A stretch of 5,033 nt of DNA, taken from positions 1 to 5,033 of the forward strand of contig JAQVEI010000220.1 of the NCBI GenBank assembly GCA_028697695.1, in the 5' to 3' direction. Both the position numbers and the translations under genes were made by a program. Positions 1 through 5,033 of the stretch are shown here, piece by piece (position 1 is the stretch's first letter; each line of letters starts with the position of its first letter). The stretch comes from Lentimicrobiaceae bacterium (GTDB lineage Bacteria > Bacteroidota > Bacteroidia > Bacteroidales > Lentimicrobiaceae). The notes under the pieces are model-generated. The model was not told the origin of the DNA, ran no database searches, and was given only the letters and a program-made list of their open reading frames with translations.

Positions 1-1
1 T

Positions 2-2656
2 AAATCCATGCAAATTTTGGAAAACATCAGCCACCCCGACGATCCGGACTTGGCCAACCGTTACCTGAATACCGGCAGATTTATGCTGCTTATATATAAA
101 GACAAAGAGTCACTCGCTTTTTATGACCGTGCGGAGACTATTCTTACAAAAACCGTCGGAACTGAACATCCTGAGATAGGAAGCCTGTATCAAAACAAAG
201 GACAGCTTTTTATTCATCTGGCAGATTATGAAAAAGCCCTGATATATTTTAAAAAGGCCCTGGCTATTGCGGGGAGTCATTTTCCACCCCAACATCCCAA
301 TATCCTTCAGTTATACATGAACATTGGTTATGTTTACGAAAAGAAGGAGGATATAAAAGAAGCACTGACTTATTATAAAAAAAGCATACCCCAGAATGAA
401 AACAGCCCTTCATTGGTGAAGACGTACAGCAATATGGCCGGTTTGTATGCACGACTGAATAAACCGGATACCGCGAACCAATACTACGAAAAGGCCATGC
501 AAACAGCCATTAAACTGCTTGGGCCCGGGCATCCTGAAACGGGACTGCTGTACACCCGCTATGGATACTTTTTAATGAAGGAAAACAAATTGTCTCAAAG
601 CAGAGCGCTGATTATAAAGGCATTGGAGTTAAGCAAAAAGCATTATGGACTGAAAAGCAGGGAAGTAGGAAATAATTACCACTACCTTGGCAATTATGAA
701 CTGTTTGCAAATAAAAATCCGGTTAACGCTTTAAAATATTATCAGCTTGAACTCACTTCCTATATAGACTCCTTCGATACTTTAAACTATTATAAAAACC
801 CAATACTGGACACTGTGGTTCCGGATCGTTACCTGATGAATGCCTTAAATGGGAAAGCCGATGCTTTGTATTTGCTGGCCCACCAAAGTGCAGCACCCGA
901 TATTGCACTACTCAGGCTTAGCCTGGAAACTTCAAAACTGGCCACGAGTGTCATGGAGCGGCTTCGCAGGAGTTATCAAAACGATGAAAGCAAGCTCATC
1001 ATTGTTTCCGAGGAGCGCAACACGTATCTTAGTACCATCAAGGTAGCCAGCCGTTTGTATGAACTTACCAGTGATAAACATTACCTTGAGGAAGCTTTCA
1101 ATTATGCCGACCGCGGTAAATCGACCGTGCTGCTGGCTTCGGTTAAGGATGTGCAGGCCATAGAAATAGGTAACATTCCCGGAAACATCCGCAAACTGGA
1201 AAAATCGCTGAAGCTTAGCCTGGGTTCATACAACAGGCTTATTTACGAAGAGAATCAAAAAGAACAACCCGATCAGAACAAACTACGTTTCTGGGACAGC
1301 CGCACTTTTGAACTGGAAGCGCGTTACGACAGCCTGATACATGTGCTGGGTCGTGACTATCCTGAATACTATAACCTGAAGTACAGCGAGCCATCAATAC
1401 GTAGCGAACAAATTCAAAAACAACTCGAACCCGGCCGTTTACTGATAGAATATACGTTAACCGACACCTTGTTGTATATTTTCATCATCAGCCATGAACA
1501 GTTTGAGCTGGTTACCCATAAAATCGGGCCTGCATTTTTTGACAATATCCGGACGCTCACAGCCTCTACTTCCAGCCAGGAGCTGATGAGTATCCGGAAA
1601 GACGATTACCTGAGCTATACGGCTGCCGCCCACCAGTTATACAAAGATTTGTTGCTACCGGTCGAAAAAGTCAGCCGCGCCCGTAACCTGATTATCATTC
1701 CCGACAATGAGATTGGGTACATCTCATTCGATATGCTGCTGAATGCTCCACCCGATACCCTTACCATGGACTTCAGGAAGCTTCCTTTTTTGATCAGGGA
1801 TTATGTGATCAACTATTCGACCTCAGCAGCCCTTCAATACCCGATGATGGGCAAACGCTCCAGGAAGGCATCCCGGCAGTTACTTGCCATAGCACCCGAT
1901 TACAACAATCTTACAGATGTTAACAAGAATGCATTCACCGATGGATCAGGGAATGCAGTATTTCTACTTCCCATACCCGGTGTACAGGAGGAGATAAAAG
2001 GCATTCGTAAAGCTATACCGGGAAAGACACTGATGGGTGAAAAGGCCTCAGAACGTGCTTTCAAAAAAGAGGCCTCCCGATACAATATACTTCATTTTGC
2101 TATGCATACACTTATCAACAATGAAGAACCCATGCTTTCAAAACTGGTATTTTACCAGAATCACGACAGCATAGAGGATGGGATGCTCAATACATATGAG
2201 CTTTTCGGCATGAATCTGAACGCACAGCTTGCCGTGCTTAGTGCCTGCAACACCGGCTCAGGCCGCCTGATAGAAGGTGAAGGCATCATGAATCTGGCCC
2301 GCGGCTTTATTTACGCCGGAGTACCCTCCATTGTAATGACGCTGTGGTCAGTGGAGGATCAGACCAGCGCTTCCATCGTTAAAAGATTTTACCAATACCT
2401 TATTGCCGGCATGCCCAAAGATCAGGCACTCAGACAGGCAAAACTCGATTTATTGAGCGAAGGCGATATGCTGCATGCCCATCCCTATTATTGGGCTGCA
2501 TACGTGTCCATTGGCGATTATTCGCCATTAACTGCCGTAAAGTCTCCTTTGATGAACATACTGTACCTTCTGCTTAGCGTTGCTGCCATAACCGGATTAT
2601 TTGCTGTATTAAGGCGTCGCTTCTCTTCAAAACAACGTTCACAACCCAATGGTTGA
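2..2656 (+). CDS. TPR-repeat CHAT-domain protein, C-terminally membrane-anchored (5' end outside the window)
   Basis: Residues are numbered from the ATG at 8. About six tetratricopeptide repeats of kinesin-light-chain type fill residues 15-255, with GxxHP-like loops at H54, H96 (42 residues apart) and H175. A helical linker with the family motif ADRGKSTVLL follows. The CHAT domain, a caspase/separase-like cysteine peptidase fold, runs from about 470 (EPGRLLIEY) to 838 (YYWAAYVSIGD). The dyad looks intact: H700 in LHFAMHT and C747 in LSACNTG. Residues 849-868 form one hydrophobic helix followed by RRR, which suggests a cytoplasmic tail and TPR/CHAT parts in the periplasm (inference). The stop is TGA at 2654-2656. 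The ATG at 8 is probably internal: codons AAA-TCC precede it in frame, and the first residues already form the end of a TPR helix and an HPDDPDLA loop. A signal peptide is therefore expected upstream but cannot be seen. CHAT proteins often act as proteases driven by partner binding to the TPRs, but no substrate or partner can be inferred here. The family call is firm; peptidase activity is likely and the role unknown. Confidence 0.93.
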   Translation, partial: KSMQILENISHPDDPDLANRYLNTGRFMLLIYKDKESLAFYDRAETILTKTVGTEHPEIGSLYQNKGQLFIHLADYEKALIYFKKALAIAGSHFPPQHPNILQLYMNIGYVYEKKEDIKEALTYYKKSIPQNENSPSLVKTYSNMAGLYARLNKPDTANQYYEKAMQTAIKLLGPGHPETGLLYTRYGYFLMKENKLSQSRALIIKALELSKKHYGLKSREVGNNYHYLGNYELFANKNPVNALKYYQLELTSYIDSFDTLNYYKNPILDTVVPDRYLMNALNGKADALYLLAHQSAAPDIALLRLSLETSKLATSVMERLRRSYQNDESKLIIVSEERNTYLSTIKVASRLYELTSDKHYLEEAFNYADRGKSTVLLASVKDVQAIEIGNIPGNIRKLEKSLKLSLGSYNRLIYEENQKEQPDQNKLRFWDSRTFELEARYDSLIHVLGRDYPEYYNLKYSEPSIRSEQIQKQLEPGRLLIEYTLTDTLLYIFIISHEQFELVTHKIGPAFFDNIRTLTASTSSQELMSIRKDDYLSYTAAAHQLYKDLLLPVEKVSRARNLIIIPDNEIGYISFDMLLNAPPDTLTMDFRKLPFLIRDYVINYSTSAALQYPMMGKRSRKASRQLLAIAPDYNNLTDVNKNAFTDGSGNAVFLLPIPGVQEEIKGIRKAIPGKTLMGEKASERAFKKEASRYNILHFAMHTLINNEEPMLSKLVFYQNHDSIEDGMLNTYELFGMNLNAQLAVLSACNTGSGRLIEGEGIMNLARGFIYAGVPSIVMTLWSVEDQTSASIVKRFYQYLIAGMPKDQALRQAKLDLLSEGDMLHAHPYYWAAYVSIGDYSPLTAVKSPLMNILYLLLSVAAITGLFAVLRRRFSSKQRSQPNG

Positions 2657-2663
2657 AAATTCG

Positions 2664-2671
2664 TAATTTTG
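2664..2671 (+). promoter_or_regulatory. Bacteroidota-type -7 promoter element upstream of mutS2
   Basis: TAATTTTG matches the TAnnTTTG -7 consensus of the Bacteroidota primary sigma factor. It lies 8 bases after the TGA of the TPR-CHAT gene. Transcription would start near 2676-2679 and leave a leader of only about 10 bases before the TTG at 2688. The matching -33 region would fall around 2635-2645, inside the end of the upstream gene; it reads GTTCAC and lacks a clear TTTG, so that half is weak. If the element is real, mutS2 can be transcribed independently of the gene before it. Confidence 0.55.
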
Positions 2672-2687
2672 CAGAAAATTAAAGCGC

Positions 2688-5033
2688 TTGGTATATCCTT
2701 CAACATTCGAACAAAAAACCGGATTCGACCAGATAAGGGGCATGCTGAAGCATTACTGCTTAAGCCATGCCGCACATATTATGGTGGACCAGATAGCCTT
2801 CTCGGCAAACGAACAAACCATTAAGCGATGGCTGGGTGAAGCAGATGAAATGCTTGGACTGCTAACATCGGGTAACGCCTTCCCATCTCAGGATTATTTT
2901 GATATGGGCCCAACGCTCATCCAACTGCGCACTGAAGGCACTTATCCGGATATGGAGGAGCTGCTTAACCTGAAGCTCTCCCTTATTACCATCATCCGCA
3001 TCGTAGAGTTAATCCGTAATCTTAGCCCGGAAAACTATCCTTATCTTACCGCCATCATTCCATCGCACCAACCACCCTGGAGTGTCATTCACCGGATAGA
3101 GCAACTGCTGGACGAAAAAGGAGAACTGCGGGATAATGCCAGCGAAGGATTGCAAAAAATTCGTAAAGAAATAAAGTCCAGAACATCGGGTGTTGACCGG
3201 AAAATCAATCAGATATTTGCGTTGGCCAAAAAAAATCACCTGGTGAACGATGATGCTGAACTTACCATACGCAACGGACGACTGGTTATACCCATGCCTG
3301 CCGGAAACAAACGAAAGTTGAATGGTTATGTTCACGATACTTCCGCCACCGGGCAAACGGTGTTTATAGAACCTGCAGAAGTATTTGAAATCAACAACGA
3401 GCTGCAGAATCTTTTTGTAGAAGAACGCCAGGAAATCATCAGGATTTTACAGGAGTTTGCCACGCTTATTCGCCCACAGTTGCCCGAACTGGAAGCATTC
3501 TATGTTTTTCTGGGAACGATAGATTTTATCCGGGCCAAGGCAAGGCTGGCCAAAGAGATGGCAGCAGTGAAGCCAATAATTTCCGCAGAACCCGTATTAA
3601 ACTGGGTGCAGGCCGCACATCCGTTGCTGAAACGTTCCCTTGAACAGCAGGGACGAAAGATAGTATATCAGGACATTGCCCTAACCGCGGATCAGCGCAT
3701 TATGATCATCAGCGGGCCCAATGCCGGGGGCAAATCCGTTACCCTTAAAACGGCCGCCTTGCTTCAATATATGCTCCAGTGCGGCTTGCTTATTCCGGTG
3801 AACGAAGTTTCCGGAGCCGGAATATTTCAACACATCCTCTTAGAGATCGGCGATGAGCAATCGTTGGAAAATGACCTCAGCACCTACAGCTCACACCTGA
3901 TTCATATCAAACATTTTTTAGAAAAAGCCAATGACCAAACGCTGATTCTCATTGATGAATTTGGTGCCGGCACCGAACCACAACTCGGTGGAGCTATGGC
4001 TGAGGCCAGTCTGGCCAGACTCAATGCGCTGGGATGCTATGGTATTGTTACCACGCACTACACCAACTTAAAACTGATGCCGGATAAATACCCGGGCATA
4101 TTTAATGCAGCCATGCTTTACGATACCCGGCAAATGCAACCGTTATTTAAGCTAAGCCCCGGGAAGCCGGGCAGTTCGTTTGCTTTTGAAATTGCCCGCA
4201 AAATAGGATTTCCGGATGAGATACTTGAAGAAGCCAAAAAGAGAATCGGCAGCAGTCAACTTGATTTCGAGCAGCAACTCAATCAGTTGGAAGTGGACAG
4301 GAAAGCTATACAACAAACCAAAGCCCAGCTTAAGGTAGCAGACGAGACCCTGGCCACACTGGTGCAACGCTACGAAAAGCAGCTCAAAGACCTGGAAAGC
4401 AGCAAGCAGGCGCAAATAAAGGAGGCAAAAAACAAAGCGGCCAAATTATTGAATAACGCCAACCGTCTCATTGAGAAGACTATACGGGATATCAAAGAAA
4501 ATCAGGCAGAAAAAGAAGCTACACGTAAATTGCGTGAAGCATTCAAGCAACAGCAGGAAGCTATACTTGATGAGCAGGAAGCAGAAGAACTGCCTGTAGA
4601 GTCGGTACTATCAACCGAACCGCCTGAAAACCAGCCTAAGGACGAGGTACCGGCAGGACCTCTCAAAGCCGGTCATTTTGTTAAAATGAAAGGGCAGGAA
4701 AGCATTGGCAAAGTCACAGAAATAAAAGGCAAACAAGCTACCGTTATCTTCGGCAATGTTACGATGCGCACCAAAACTGCAAGCCTGATACCCGCTACGT
4801 CCGGGGAAGTGAGAATGTGGCAGGCCAATCAGCACTTTGGGAAATCATATTCGGGCGTCATCCATCAGTTAAGTGACAAAATGGCCGGCTTTAAAATGTC
4901 GATAGACATTCGTGGCAAAAAAGCAGAGGAAGCTTCCGTCTTTATTGCCCGCTATATTGACCAAGCATTGCTGCTCAATGTAAAAGAGGTACGGATTTTG
5001 CATGGGAAAGGAGACGGCATTTTGCGCAACCTG
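2688..5033 (+). CDS. mutS2: Endonuclease MutS2 / Smr-domain DNA- and ribosome-associated ATPase (3' end outside the window)
   Basis: The frame is open for 782 codons to the right edge. Residues 1-330 are the MutS2 core/lever region: FEQKTGFDQIR at 7-17 and the conserved VHDTSATGQTVFIEP at 215-229. The MutS-type ATPase has Walker A GPNAGGKS at 343-350, the signature segment ENDLSTYSSH at 394-403, Walker B LILIDE at 419-424 and the H-loop TTHY at 455-458. A charged coiled coil spans about 511-625, then an acidic Pro/Glu-rich linker to 658, a KOW-like beta segment at about 660-705, and the Smr domain from about 737 with IDIRG (739-743) and HGKG (772-775). The end of Smr, perhaps 30-40 residues, is cut off. 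MutS2 lacks the mismatch-recognition domain of MutS. In other bacteria it has been linked to suppressing homologous recombination and, in Bacillus, to splitting collided ribosomes; which applies here is not shown. TTG at 2688 is chosen because an in-frame TAA at 2664-2666 leaves no other usual start upstream, and the first ATG, at 2742, would remove the conserved N-terminal motif. There is no Shine-Dalgarno sequence, as is usual in this phylum. Confidence 0.95.
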   Translation, partial: MVYPSTFEQKTGFDQIRGMLKHYCLSHAAHIMVDQIAFSANEQTIKRWLGEADEMLGLLTSGNAFPSQDYFDMGPTLIQLRTEGTYPDMEELLNLKLSLITIIRIVELIRNLSPENYPYLTAIIPSHQPPWSVIHRIEQLLDEKGELRDNASEGLQKIRKEIKSRTSGVDRKINQIFALAKKNHLVNDDAELTIRNGRLVIPMPAGNKRKLNGYVHDTSATGQTVFIEPAEVFEINNELQNLFVEERQEIIRILQEFATLIRPQLPELEAFYVFLGTIDFIRAKARLAKEMAAVKPIISAEPVLNWVQAAHPLLKRSLEQQGRKIVYQDIALTADQRIMIISGPNAGGKSVTLKTAALLQYMLQCGLLIPVNEVSGAGIFQHILLEIGDEQSLENDLSTYSSHLIHIKHFLEKANDQTLILIDEFGAGTEPQLGGAMAEASLARLNALGCYGIVTTHYTNLKLMPDKYPGIFNAAMLYDTRQMQPLFKLSPGKPGSSFAFEIARKIGFPDEILEEAKKRIGSSQLDFEQQLNQLEVDRKAIQQTKAQLKVADETLATLVQRYEKQLKDLESSKQAQIKEAKNKAAKLLNNANRLIEKTIRDIKENQAEKEATRKLREAFKQQQEAILDEQEAEELPVESVLSTEPPENQPKDEVPAGPLKAGHFVKMKGQESIGKVTEIKGKQATVIFGNVTMRTKTASLIPATSGEVRMWQANQHFGKSYSGVIHQLSDKMAGFKMSIDIRGKKAEEASVFIARYIDQALLLNVKEVRILHGKGDGILRNL

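Noticed and set aside
849..1046. Plus-strand open frame of 65 codons in another frame, inside the TPR-CHAT gene
   Set aside because: It sits in the linker of a clear long coding region and encodes a low-complexity Trp/Cys-rich peptide without family features.
2..2656. TPR-CHAT protein as part of a CRISPR (Csx29-like) or gasdermin defence system
   Set aside because: No CRISPR array, effector or gasdermin gene is visible. The only visible neighbour is mutS2, and the C-terminal membrane anchor does not fit the soluble Csx29 type. Sequence left of the window could still change this.
2657..2687. Intrinsic terminator between the two genes
   Set aside because: No GC-rich inverted repeat followed by a T run is present in the 31-base gap; the T run at 2667-2670 belongs to the TAATTTTG element.
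2518..2775. Minus-strand open frame of 85 codons across the gene junction
   Set aside because: It overlaps the membrane-anchor end of the TPR-CHAT gene and the conserved N-terminus of MutS2, both well supported on the + strand. Its translation has no recognisable motif.
3009..3356. Minus-strand open frame of 115 codons
   Set aside because: It lies wholly inside mutS2 opposite a conserved coding stretch, its translation resembles no family I know, and it has no promoter or ribosome-site support. It is an antisense shadow.
4152..4835. Two minus-strand open frames (4152-4415 and 4611-4835)
   Set aside because: Both are antisense to the MutS2 coiled coil and to the linker/KOW-like region; their Leu/Phe-rich translations are what the reverse complement of Lys/Glu/Gln codons produces.
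2688..5033. Mismatch-repair MutS (MutS1)
   Set aside because: The N-terminal mismatch-recognition domain with its Phe-x-Glu motif is absent, and the coiled coil, KOW-like segment and Smr domain follow the ATPase, which defines MutS2.

Overview
The window holds two large genes on the + strand, both cut by the window edges, with only 31 bases between them. It looks like the chromosome of a member of the Bacteroidota. The evidence is a TAnnTTTG-type -7 promoter element in the gap, the absence of a Shine-Dalgarno sequence before the second gene, a MutS2 of the form common in that phylum (GPNAGGKS Walker A, IDEFGAGTEP Walker B, HGKGDGILR Smr motif), and a long TPR-CHAT protein with a C-terminal membrane anchor. 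I cannot name a genus.

Positions 2-2656 encode the C-terminal 884 residues of a TPR-CHAT protein. It has about six tetratricopeptide repeats, a helical linker, a CHAT caspase-like peptidase domain with an apparently intact His/Cys dyad (H700, C747), and one hydrophobic segment followed by Arg-Arg-Arg at the C-terminus. The reading frame is open to the left edge and the first visible residues lie inside a repeat, so the true start is upstream. The charge pattern suggests that the TPR and CHAT parts face the periplasm.

Positions 2657-2687 are a short gap with a good candidate Bacteroidota promoter -7 element (TAATTTTG, 2664-2671) and no visible terminator.

Positions 2688-5033 encode nearly all of MutS2, probably starting at TTG. 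The order is an N-terminal core/lever region, the MutS-type ATPase, a long coiled coil, an acidic linker, a KOW-like segment and an Smr domain. The right edge cuts the Smr domain just after the HGKG motif, so perhaps 30-40 residues are missing.

The two genes have no evident functional link. The second appears to have its own promoter, and being neighbours on the same strand may be incidental. MutS2 is a housekeeping protein and the TPR-CHAT protein belongs to a broad, poorly characterised family. I see no mobile element, RNA gene, CRISPR array or repeat array, and nothing that convincingly marks a new multi-gene system. The most interesting question is what a membrane-anchored, probably periplasmic CHAT peptidase cleaves; its upstream neighbours are not visible.
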